A stretch of 7,308 nucleotides of DNA from Candidatus Njordarchaeum guaymasense (GTDB lineage: Archaea > Asgardarchaeota > Njordarchaeia > Njordarchaeales > Njordarchaeaceae). The position numbers were made by a program, and so were the translations under genes. Within the stretch, counting starts at the first letter, position 1; each line of letters starts with the position of its first letter. The DNA lies in assembly GCA_030587605.1 (NCBI GenBank), contig JAUQYT010000364.1, positions 1-7,308 of the forward strand, given 5' to 3'. Positions 1 to 6,286 of this stretch are shown in pieces. The notes under the pieces were generated by a model. It was not told the DNA's origin, did no database searches, and saw only the letters and a list, made by a program, of their open reading frames with translations.

Positions 1-2
1 TT

Positions 3-572
3 CCGCAAACAGGGTGCGTTCTGATAACCCCGAGTGGCTTTACTAAGTCGCGTGTAGCAACAGAGAATCTCTGCGTTGTGGATCTCAATGGAAATCTAAT
101 TAGGGGCAACATGAGACCTTCCTCTGAGACATCCATGCATGTCTACGTTCACAGACGGGTTACCGCGGCTAATGCTGTTCTGCACACTCATTCGCCAGCA
201 GCTAGCGCCTTTGCTATAGCGAAGAGAGATATACCTTGCGTCTCTACTGAGCAGGGGTTTGCTTTTGGAGACAACATCCCTGTAGTCCGAGAGTACTTCT
301 GTCCTGGCACAAAGGATCCTAGGAAACTTGAGAGTGTAGTGGATGCTCTTAAGAAAGCAAAGGTGGTTCTTCTGAAGAGCCATGGGGTACTCGCTACTGG
401 CGTTGATCTTGAAGAGGCGCTTGACAACGCAGTTGTCGTTGAGGATATCGCTAAGTCAGTCTTGTATTCTATCATTATAGGTGGGTTTCCCGAGGAGATG
501 TCTGCGGAAGAGATAAGAGAGGTCAGAGAGTTCAGGTTGAAGAGATACGGGCAAAACGTCGAAAACAGTTGA
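3..572 (+). CDS. Class II aldolase (L-fuculose-1-phosphate aldolase-like), 5' truncated by window edge
   Basis: Cytoplasmic zinc-dependent aldolase of the FucA/RhaD/AraD family, expected to cleave a ketose 1-phosphate to DHAP and an aldehyde such as lactaldehyde. The frame is open from base 3 with no start, so the GTG at 78 is internal: before it the reading LITPSGFTKS matches the conserved N-terminal strand of the family. About 30-35 residues are off the left edge compared with E. coli FucA (215 aa, from memory). In the 189 visible residues I see PSSE with the catalytic-acid Glu (visible residue 42), HTH with two metal ligands (61, 63) and KSHG with the third (127), so the active site looks complete. 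Glu rather than Asp in PSSE favours an aldolase over the related ribulose-phosphate 4-epimerase AraD. The FGGY kinase follows on the same strand after 101 bases. Fuculose, rhamnulose or another ketose phosphate cannot be told apart; archaeal homologues also make lactaldehyde for F420 synthesis. Confidence 0.88.
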   Translation, partial: PQTGCVLITPSGFTKSRVATENLCVVDLNGNLIRGNMRPSSETSMHVYVHRRVTAANAVLHTHSPAASAFAIAKRDIPCVSTEQGFAFGDNIPVVREYFCPGTKDPRKLESVVDALKKAKVVLLKSHGVLATGVDLEEALDNAVVVEDIAKSVLYSIIIGGFPEEMSAEEIREVREFRLKRYGQNVENS

Positions 573-609
573 GGCATTGAGTCACTATTGGTTTTGGGTA
601 TTACGTCAT

Positions 610-623
610 AAAGGCTTTTATTT
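610..623 (+). promoter_or_regulatory. Archaeal BRE/TATA-like promoter element before the FGGY kinase
   Basis: The 573-673 gap between aldolase and kinase contains AAAGGCTTTTATTT, a purine-rich stretch followed by a T/A-rich box A-like element. It lies about 50 bases before the TTG start, so initiation about 25 bases downstream of the box would leave a 5' leader of roughly 30 bases that includes the Shine-Dalgarno. The element is flanked by an imperfect dyad (TACGTCAT at 602-609, ATGACTTAACGTA at 629-641) that could be an operator. It implies the kinase can be transcribed separately from the aldolase. Assigned from sequence pattern only. Confidence 0.45.
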
Positions 624-664
624 CTTGCATGACTTAACGTAGAGTCAAGATAGATCTTTGAACT

Positions 665-669
665 GGTGA
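665..669 (+). promoter_or_regulatory. Shine-Dalgarno GGTGA deciding the TTG start of the kinase
   Basis: GGTGA(T) is complementary to the archaeal 16S rRNA 3' end and ends 4 bases before TTG at 674. An in-frame TGA at 659-661 blocks any start further upstream, and the next residues already enter the conserved nucleotide-binding loop, so TTG 674 is the only sensible start. Confidence 0.65.
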
Positions 670-673
670 TTCG

Positions 674-2218
674 TTGACCAGCGGAAATTTCCTAGTCGGA
701 ACGGACATAGGGACTTTTGGCACCAAATCAGTCTTGGTAAATGCTGAGGGAAAGATTCTTGCTGAATCTTTTGTGGAGACTGATATTATGTCTCCGAAAT
801 TCCTTTGGGCTGAGCAGTGGCCTGAGGTTTGGATGAATGCTGTTTGTGATACACTTCGTTCGGTGGTTTCTAAATCCAAGGTTGATCCCGGTGAAATTGC
901 GGGGTTAAGCATTAGTGGGCTTTACAGTGGGTCAGGTATTCCGGTTGACAAGGATATGAAGCCGATAAGGCCGTGTCTTATATGGATGGATAGGAGAGCG
1001 ATTGAGGAGGTTGAGTGGGTGCGAAAGGAAATTGGGGAAGATGAGGTCTTCAGGGTGTCAGGCAACGCTGTGGATACCTATTTTGGGTTCACTAAGATGT
1101 TGTGGTTAAGGTTCAAGGAGCCCAAAATATGGCGGAAGATTCGTCAACTGATGACGATTTACGGTTATTGCACATATAGATTGACAGATGAGGTGTGCAT
1201 TGATTATTCTTCTGCGGGAGTTATTGGTGGCATATTCGACATTCACAAAAAGGAATGGTCCGAAACCATGATGGATGAGATGGCCATACCTCGCAGTTTC
1301 TTTCCGGAGCGGATCCGAGAGAGCAAGACTGTTATTGGTGAAATAACTGAAGACGGCAGCAAACTATCTGGGTTGAAAAAGGGAACGCCTGTTTGCGCTG
1401 GGGGTGTTGATGCCCCCGTCTCTGCTTTGACGCTTGGTTGCCTTGATGATGGTGATCATTCAACTATGGTCGGGACCTCAACCTGTTGGAGCGTCATCCA
1501 AGATAAGCTCAGGTTGACGCCTAAACTCGTCAATTTTCCGCACGTGGCGTATGACAAGGAAAAGATCTATACTTTCGGCGGCTCTGCCACTTCTGGTGGA
1601 ATGCTTAGATGGTTCAGGGATCAATTTGGGCAGATAGAGGTTTTGCTGGGTAAACAAGTTGGGTTAAGCCCTTACAAGGTTTTGGACGTCGAGGCAGAGG
1701 GAATAGGACCTGGTTCGGATGGACTCGTTGTACTACCTTATTTCATGGGTGAGAGAAGTCCGATTTGGGATCCGCGAGCTAAGGGACTGATAGTAGGCTT
1801 GACTTTGTCACATACGAGAGCTCACATTTTCAAAGCATTGATGGAAAGCGCAGCCTATGCGCTTCGCCACAATGTTGAGACAGCTAGGAAGAGCGATATA
1901 CCTCTCAAACCCACAATGGGACTTGTTGACGGCGGAGCAAGATCTCGTGTCTGGAGAAAGATCTTCGCTGATGTCACGAAGTACCCACAAGTCTTCATGG
2001 CAAACAGTCCTGGCACACCAGTTGGAGACGCTTTTCTGAGTGGCGTGGGAACAGGAGTAATCAAGGACTACGAATCGATCAAAGAATGGATCGCAGCGAC
2101 AGAGGTTCAAAACCCCGATCTTGAAAACGCAAAAATCTACGATAAGTACTATGAGCTGTACCTGAAGCTTTACGAAAGCAACAAGGGAATTTTCGATCAT
2201 CTGTATTCGATAGGGTGA
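674..2218 (+). CDS. FGGY-family carbohydrate kinase (xylulokinase/fuculokinase-like)
   Basis: ATP-dependent cytoplasmic sugar kinase, 514 aa, a normal full length for the FGGY family (roughly 480-520 aa). The N-terminal actin-like domain (about residues 6-250) has the phosphate-binding loop GTDIGTFGTKS at 9-19, the substrate-loop pattern WAEQWPEVW at 45-53, and WMDRR at 104-108. GGVDAP at 243-248 carries the likely catalytic base Asp246. The C-terminal domain has GTSTCW at 267-272, GGSATSGGMLRW at 302-313, and the FGGY signature region LVDGGARSRVW at 417-427. Start is TTG 674, fixed by an in-frame stop 15 bases upstream and a GGTGA site. The overall pattern is nearest the xylulokinase-like group (COG1070), but FGGY subfamilies are poor guides to substrate. 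With a fuculose-phosphate-type aldolase next door, a 6-deoxyketose or other ketose phosphorylated at C1 is a reasonable inference. Its end converges on the glycosidase remnant with an 8-base gap. Confidence 0.92.
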   Translation: MTSGNFLVGTDIGTFGTKSVLVNAEGKILAESFVETDIMSPKFLWAEQWPEVWMNAVCDTLRSVVSKSKVDPGEIAGLSISGLYSGSGIPVDKDMKPIRPCLIWMDRRAIEEVEWVRKEIGEDEVFRVSGNAVDTYFGFTKMLWLRFKEPKIWRKIRQLMTIYGYCTYRLTDEVCIDYSSAGVIGGIFDIHKKEWSETMMDEMAIPRSFFPERIRESKTVIGEITEDGSKLSGLKKGTPVCAGGVDAPVSALTLGCLDDGDHSTMVGTSTCWSVIQDKLRLTPKLVNFPHVAYDKEKIYTFGGSATSGGMLRWFRDQFGQIEVLLGKQVGLSPYKVLDVEAEGIGPGSDGLVVLPYFMGERSPIWDPRAKGLIVGLTLSHTRAHIFKALMESAAYALRHNVETARKSDIPLKPTMGLVDGGARSRVWRKIFADVTKYPQVFMANSPGTPVGDAFLSGVGTGVIKDYESIKEWIAATEVQNPDLENAKIYDKYYELYLKLYESNKGIFDHLYSIG

Positions 2219-2220
2219 GA

Positions 2221-2237
2221 CTCTGTTCAAGACAGAG
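2221..2237. terminator. Small inverted repeat in the convergent gene junction
   Basis: CTCTGT and ACAGAG form a perfect 6-bp stem around a 5-base loop, directly between the kinase stop (2218) and the convergent glycosidase remnant, whose TGA stop lies in the loop. The position suits a bidirectional transcription end or RNA-stabilising hairpin. No T-tract follows on either strand and archaeal termination mostly relies on T-runs, so a terminator role is weakly supported. Confidence 0.25.
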
Positions 2238-3161
2238 GATAGCTACTTTGGATCTCTCTAGGAGTCTTGAGTTCTTTTGATGCGTCAATCATTACTAGTA
2301 CCCAATCCCCCTCCTCAGGAGGAATGAAATCTAAGGGTTTGGTTGTTGGGAAGGTTTCCTTGATGTGGTATTTCGAAGTGCGCGGGTCGAACCACCAGGA
2401 TTTTGCCTCTTTTCCATTGATTCCTGTCATGTCGACTTTGATCTTGTGTTTGGTTGGCATGTAAATAACGACCGTGTCGCGTTCTGTTGTGCGGGCAGCA
2501 GATGCATAGTCGAGACCCATAAACTCGCCCATACCCTCTGTCACAATTTCGTTTCTTTGGTCAGGGATAAGATTGTACCAAGGAATTGATTTGAAGAGGT
2601 TCCCCCAGTGCATCATGCTGGTCGCGCCAGGTGAGTTTAGCGCCGATTTCCAGTCTGTGCCTAAACGTCTATGCATGGTCGGTGGGGCTTTCCACCCAAA
2701 AGCCCATATTGACCAGTTGCCAAAGACATGTCCAAAGCGGCCGCATAGAATAGCCCAATAGGCTTGTCGGCGAATCTGCACCTCTGATGCATTATGTTCG
2801 CCTTCGTATGTCGATTCAATGAGCATGAATGGACTTGAAGGCTTGCGATTGTAATCTCGCAGTAGTTTGCGGTGAACAATGTCATACGTGTACGTATTGT
2901 TGAAGTCTAACCATCCGCCACTGCGGTATTCTTCCACTGGTGAAGATTCGGGGTGACAGTGTGCGGTGAAGAGGTGTCGCTTTTCATTTTCTTTAATCCC
3001 TAAAGCAATAAGATTGACGCGTTCTAATGCTCTGTCTTCTTTTTTGATCCTACAACCAGTGACCACGCTGCGTCTCCTTGGAGCAGAAATGGTTTGTCTT
3101 TCTGATCTACAAGATATCTTCTGTTTGGGGCGATTTTCAGAGGATATGAAAAGTCAGTCAT
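2227..3161 (-). pseudogene. Broken DUF4038/GH140-like glycoside hydrolase with C-terminal putative collagen-binding domain
   Basis: Intact relatives are about 430-450 aa TIM-barrel glycosidases (apiosidase-like, GH140) ending in a small beta domain (PF12904). The true N-terminus is at ATG 3161, after a GTGATG Shine-Dalgarno-like site. It reads NRRYLVDQKDKPFLLQGDAAW, typical of the family start, but meets TAG at 3024-3026 after 45 codons. The rest lies in the other frame, continuing from about 3039 to the TGA at 2227: WLDFNNTYTY, the barrel strand FMLIES whose Glu is the likely nucleophile, RRQAYWAILCGRFGHVFGN, then the C-terminal domain with KSWWFDPRTSKY and EEGDWVLVMID. The two parts join almost directly, so roughly 100-130 residues of the middle of the barrel, including the GGD-NP region with the presumed acid/base Asp, are gone. 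A GTG at 3066 could restart a 279-aa product, but it would be only half an enzyme. It lies 35 bases downstream of the F420 oxidoreductase, probably on the same transcript. Family placement is from pattern memory; an assembly error is possible. Confidence 0.8.
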
Positions 3162-3196
3162 CAATCTTTCATCACTTACATTTTACTTATTCTGAT

Positions 3197-4198
3197 CTAA
3201 TTATCTCCGTAGGTCTCTCTCAGGTAAGGCAGTATCTTTTCTCCGTAGAATTTGATGAATTTCCTTTCGTTTGGGCTTGAGCTGCAGAAGTAGAGGTGGT
3301 TGAATCCGGTCTTCATGTAGTCTTCTATTCTCTCTAGGTGTTGCTCCGCAGTTGTGCCGATTATCCACGCTTTCTCCAGCACTTCGTCTCCCACGAATTC
3401 TCCATGGACTTCTATCTCTCTTGGGTCTGACACATCGCATTTGTAGAAGATAGGTAACATGGATCCTGCCCAGAAACGAACTGATTTCACTGCTGTCTTG
3501 TAGTCTTCATCGTAGGAGACCATGACTTCAGCAACCTTCTCAAGTCTCGACGGGTCCCTGCCGGCTCGTCTCGCTCCACGTTCAAAAGACGACATCAACT
3601 GCTTGGCTCTTTCCCCCGTATCTATGAGCAGAATTCCATCCGCTTCTTCTCCCGTAATTTCTGCGACCTTTGTGCCAGCCGTTGCAATATACAATTTTAG
3701 TGGGTTCGGAGGTTTGGTGTAGAGATTGGCCTTTTTCAGTCGGTAATATTTTCCTTCGAAACTCACAAAGTCTTCGCTCCATAGTTTCTTGATGACGACT
3801 AATGCCTCGCGGAGCATCTCAACTCTTTCTCTTGGGGAGGGCCAGGCGTATCCTAGGGGTGATTCGTTTAGTGCTTCTCCAGCTCCCAGGCCCAGGAAGA
3901 TTCTGTTGGGGTACATATAGCCTAGAGTAGCGAAGGCTTGTGCCACAATCGCTGGGTGATACCTCAGTATGGGTGCTGTGACTGAGGTTCCAATCGTCAT
4001 GTTTCTGGTTCTTTCAGCAGCTGAGGCGATCCATGTCCAAGCGAAGCCTGAGGCTGCGTTAGTGTGTGCCCAAGGATGAAAATGATCGCTTGTCCATAGC
4101 GTATCGTAACCATGTTTGTCTGCCGCAATTGCGAAAGAAAGCAACTTATCGGGCTGATATTGTTCATGGCAAGTTTTGTATCCTAGAATTAGAGTCAT
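3197..4198 (-). CDS. F420-dependent oxidoreductase, glucose-6-phosphate dehydrogenase family (luciferase-like fold)
   Basis: Cytoplasmic (beta/alpha)8 luciferase-like enzyme of 333 aa, the usual length for the Fgd/Adf group, which moves hydride from an alcohol or sugar to coenzyme F420. Matches to mycobacterial Fgd1 run end to end: GYKTCHEQYQP at 6-16 (Glu12), SDHFHPW at 37-43 with His39 as the likely catalytic base and Trp43, the TSV loop at 71-73, QAFATLGYMYPNR at 87-99, and GLGAGEALNE at 103-112 with Glu108. Of the Fgd1 phosphate-binding residues Lys198, Lys259 and Arg283, my by-eye alignment keeps only the second (Lys253); the others become Gly195 (or Glu196) and Ala277. The substrate is therefore probably not glucose 6-phosphate; a free sugar, another sugar or an alcohol is possible. 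Start ATG 4198 has GGTGAG (4205-4210) 6 bases upstream of the codon. The opp operon ends 106 bases upstream and the glycosidase remnant follows 35 bases downstream. Confidence 0.92.
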   Translation of the reverse strand: MTLILGYKTCHEQYQPDKLLSFAIAADKHGYDTLWTSDHFHPWAHTNAASGFAWTWIASAAERTRNMTIGTSVTAPILRYHPAIVAQAFATLGYMYPNRIFLGLGAGEALNESPLGYAWPSPRERVEMLREALVVIKKLWSEDFVSFEGKYYRLKKANLYTKPPNPLKLYIATAGTKVAEITGEEADGILLIDTGERAKQLMSSFERGARRAGRDPSRLEKVAEVMVSYDEDYKTAVKSVRFWAGSMLPIFYKCDVSDPREIEVHGEFVGDEVLEKAWIIGTTAEQHLERIEDYMKTGFNHLYFCSSSPNERKFIKFYGEKILPYLRETYGDN

Positions 4199-4204
4199 TC
4201 TTTT

Positions 4205-4210
4205 CTCACC
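4205..4210 (-). promoter_or_regulatory. Shine-Dalgarno GGTGAG of the F420 oxidoreductase
   Basis: On the minus strand GGTGAG precedes ATG 4198 by 6 bases, good archaeal spacing. It supports this start and the archaeal origin of the window. Confidence 0.65.
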
Positions 4211-4233
4211 AACCTGATATTGTCTAACAGAAG

Positions 4234-4259
4234 TAGAAAAGCCTTTCAGAATGTATAAG
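4234..4259 (-). promoter_or_regulatory. Promoter-like region of the F420 oxidoreductase
   Basis: Two candidate archaeal elements lie in the 106-base gap (4199-4304) before the F420 enzyme. CTTATACAT (4251-4259, minus strand) resembles box A, and GAAAGGCTTTTCTA (4234-4247) shares AAAGGCTTTT with the element before the kinase. Initiation about 25 bases downstream would give a leader of about 15-35 bases, enough to include the Shine-Dalgarno. It suggests that the F420 enzyme and glycosidase remnant form a unit separable from the opp operon. Confidence 0.4.
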
Positions 4260-4267
4260 CAATTGGT

Positions 4268-4280
4268 CTTTAAAGAAAAC
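4268..4280 (-). terminator. T-rich stretch after the opp operon
   Basis: On the minus strand GTTTTCTTTAAAG lies about 25 bases past the stop of the last ATPase gene and just before the promoter-like elements of the next gene. Archaeal transcription often ends at such T-rich tracts, but this one is short and interrupted, so the call is tentative. Confidence 0.25.
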
Positions 4281-4304
4281 TTGTCTTACGCTACATCGTC
4301 GCTT

Positions 4305-5276
4305 TCACAGGTAGAGGTGGCAAGCTACTCTTCTGTTCTTGCCGACCTCTGTAAGCGGAGGTTCTTTTTGCTTGCAAATCGGTATTGATTCTGAGCATCT
4401 GTTACAGAATTTGCATCCGGTAATCGTCTCTAGCCTGGCTATTTCTATGTCCTGTAATCTTACCTTACCCTTCCATCTTGCTCTAGGGTTGGGTATGGAT
4501 ATCGAGCTGATTAGCGTTTTGACGTATGGGTGCATTGGGTCCTTGACGATAGTTTCGAAGTCGCCTTGCTCCATAACTGAACCAAGGTAAAGGATTATTA
4601 TCTCGTCGCTTATGCAATAGGCGTTCGAGAGATCATGTGTGATGTAGAGACAAGACATGTCGTTTTCTTTTTGTAGTTTCTGGATGATTTCTAGAATGTC
4701 AGCTCTGAGGGAGACATCTATCATTGAAACAGGTTCATCAGCAAGGAGTATTCTCGGTCTAATGAGGAATACGCGGGCCAGCATCGCTCGTTGTCTTTGA
4801 CCACCGCTCAGCTGATGAGGGTATTTGTCAAGTACTTCCTCAGAGCTCAAACCCACGGAGTAGAGAACTTCACTCATCATCTTAGTTGCATCGGCCTTTG
4901 AGTCTGCCAGTTTGAACTTCTTGATGGGCTCCATCAACACGTAGTCTATTTTGTGCACAGGGTTTAGAGTCTCGTAGGGATCTTGAAAAACAGCTTGTAC
5001 ATCTCTTCTGTAGTTGCGCCAATCTCTTCTTTTCATCTTCCATATATTTTGCCCTCGGTAGAGAATCTCTCCTTTCGTCGGTTTCAGAAATCCAAGCAAC
5101 ATATTTGTGATGGTTGTTTTACCGCTTCCGCTTTCACCGGCTAATGTTGTTACCATCTGAGTGTCTTCCGTGATTCCGAAGGAAAAATTCTCCACCGCTG
5201 TGACATATTTCTTTCTAACTAATCCGCCAAGCGAAAAGACCTTTGTTATGTTCTTAGCTTCTAAGAGGTCATTCAT
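4305..5276 (-). CDS. oppF: ABC transporter ATP-binding protein, OppF/DppF type
   Basis: Cytoplasmic ATPase, 323 aa, normal for the family, pairing with the OppD-type subunit to drive import through the two permeases. Visible motifs: Walker A GESGSGKT (47-54), Q-loop Gln98 in VFQDP, signature LSGGQRQR (156-163), Walker B ILLADEP (176-182) with catalytic Glu181, D-loop region SMIDVS, and H-loop His214 in ITHD. The tail is the oligopeptide-transporter C-terminal domain (MHPYVKTLI, then GCKFCNRC and a final ACHLYL), with Cys at 288, 291, 294, 301 and 319, a pattern that could hold an iron-sulfur cluster. Start ATG 5276 lies 11 bases after the upstream ATPase stop, with GAGATGA overlapping that stop as a weak ribosome site. 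It is the last gene of the operon. Peptide-type annotation is by family; the sugar genes nearby make an oligosaccharide cargo equally possible. Confidence 0.94.
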   Translation of the reverse strand: MNDLLEAKNITKVFSLGGLVRKKYVTAVENFSFGITEDTQMVTTLAGESGSGKTTITNMLLGFLKPTKGEILYRGQNIWKMKRRDWRNYRRDVQAVFQDPYETLNPVHKIDYVLMEPIKKFKLADSKADATKMMSEVLYSVGLSSEEVLDKYPHQLSGGQRQRAMLARVFLIRPRILLADEPVSMIDVSLRADILEIIQKLQKENDMSCLYITHDLSNAYCISDEIIILYLGSVMEQGDFETIVKDPMHPYVKTLISSISIPNPRARWKGKVRLQDIEIARLETITGCKFCNRCSESIPICKQKEPPLTEVGKNRRVACHLYL

Positions 5277-5287
5277 GACTCTTCATC

Positions 5288-6286
5288 TCAAGAGTATAAG
5301 TGGCACGCGACGCATTTCTCATGTCCGAGATCTTTTGATTCCGGCTCTTTTTGCCTGCAGATCTCCATCGCTTTGGCGCATCGCGGGTGGAATCTGCATC
5401 CTGTGGGAGGATTCTTCAGATCAGGCGGCAAGCCCGGTATGCTTCTGGGTATCTCTTTCTTTTCGAGCGATGGGACGGAGTCAATAAGGCCTTTCGTATA
5501 TGGGTGCAAGGGTTCATCGTAAATGTCGAATACGCTTTGTATCTCCATTAACTTGCCCGCGTATATGATTGCCAATCTGTCTACGACCTCGAACAGTGTA
5601 GCAATGTCATGAGAGACCAGAAGTATTGACGTTCGCCGCTCATCTCTCAGACCCGTCAGCAATTCAAGAACGCCCCTTTGCACGACGACATCCAGTGAGC
5701 TTGTGGGTTCATCGGCAATTATCAATTCAGGATTAAGAGACATGCCCATGCTTATGATCACTCTCTGCCTCATTCCTCCGCTGAGCTCGGATGCATATTC
5801 TCTGTGAATTCGCGGTGAAAGCGCAATAGCTTTGAGCAAACCTGAAACGTATTTTCTAGGCTTTCTTTCTGGAACCTTATACCTGTGAGCACTCATCGCG
5901 TCCGTGAATTGATCGTATACTCTAGCGACCGGGTTAAGGGCGTTCATCGAAGATTGCGGAGAAAAAGCGATATGTCTCCATCTGATCTTTCTAAGTTGCT
6001 CATCGCTCATGCTCATCAGGTCCTTGCCTCTGAAAATGACCTTGCCACCAGCGATGTATGCGGGAGCTTCAACTAGCTTCAACAAACCCATAGCCAGCGT
6101 GGATTTTCCGCATCCTGATTCTCCAGCCAAACCCAGAACCTCTTTCTGTTTCAATTCGAAGCTCACATCGTCAACTGCTCTTACCGGAGTTGTCGATGTT
6201 CTGTAGTACACCTTCAGGTTCTTCACCTCAAGAAGAACGTCAGATCCTGCTTCAGCGTTTCCTAAGTCTTGGGTTGCCAATTTCAT
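5288..6286 (-). CDS. oppD: ABC transporter ATP-binding protein, OppD/DppD type
   Basis: Second ATPase of the importer, 332 aa from ATG 6286. A TTG one codon earlier (6289) would add one residue. Motifs, numbered from the ATG: Walker A GESGCGKST (56-64), Q-loop Gln111 in SPQSSMNALNP (the SMNALNP context is typical of OppD), signature LSGGMRQR (168-175), Walker B LIIADEP with Glu193, D-loop SSLD, and H-loop His226 in VSHD. The C-terminal domain has LHPYTKGLIDSVPSL, PGLPPDL, then GCRFHPRC and CVACH, with Cys at 297, 303, 310, 325 and 328, again compatible with a metal cluster. The start overlaps the end of the permease gene by 35 bases, suggesting translational coupling. No GGTGA site is visible upstream (only GGGG), so the exact start is less sure than the gene. 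Confidence 0.93.
   Translation of the reverse strand: MKLATQDLGNAEAGSDVLLEVKNLKVYYRTSTTPVRAVDDVSFELKQKEVLGLAGESGCGKSTLAMGLLKLVEAPAYIAGGKVIFRGKDLMSMSDEQLRKIRWRHIAFSPQSSMNALNPVARVYDQFTDAMSAHRYKVPERKPRKYVSGLLKAIALSPRIHREYASELSGGMRQRVIISMGMSLNPELIIADEPTSSLDVVVQRGVLELLTGLRDERRTSILLVSHDIATLFEVVDRLAIIYAGKLMEIQSVFDIYDEPLHPYTKGLIDSVPSLEKKEIPRSIPGLPPDLKNPPTGCRFHPRCAKAMEICRQKEPESKDLGHEKCVACHLYS

Noticed and set aside
188..577. 129-residue minus-strand open frame opposite the aldolase
   Set aside because: The plus-strand frame has a complete family-type active site; the antisense frame has no recognisable motif, so it is a shadow.
1808..2230. 140-residue minus-strand open frame opposite the kinase end
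   Set aside because: Lies wholly against the conserved FGGY C-terminal domain and shows no family features.
2227..3066. Treating the 279-residue frame from GTG 3066 as an intact gene
   Set aside because: An AGGAG-like site precedes the GTG, but family-typical N-terminal sequence lies upstream in another frame and the middle of the barrel is absent, so a broken gene explains it better.
3100..3199. Direct repeat TTCTGATCTA at 3100-3109 and 3190-3199
   Set aside because: Ten bases is short, one copy is inside coding sequence and the other at a stop codon, and several such matches are expected by chance in a window this size.
6227..6229. GTG downstream start for the OppD gene (Val after LLE)
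   Set aside because: Starting there would remove the first beta strand of the ATPase domain; ATG 6286 keeps a normal length despite a poor ribosome site.
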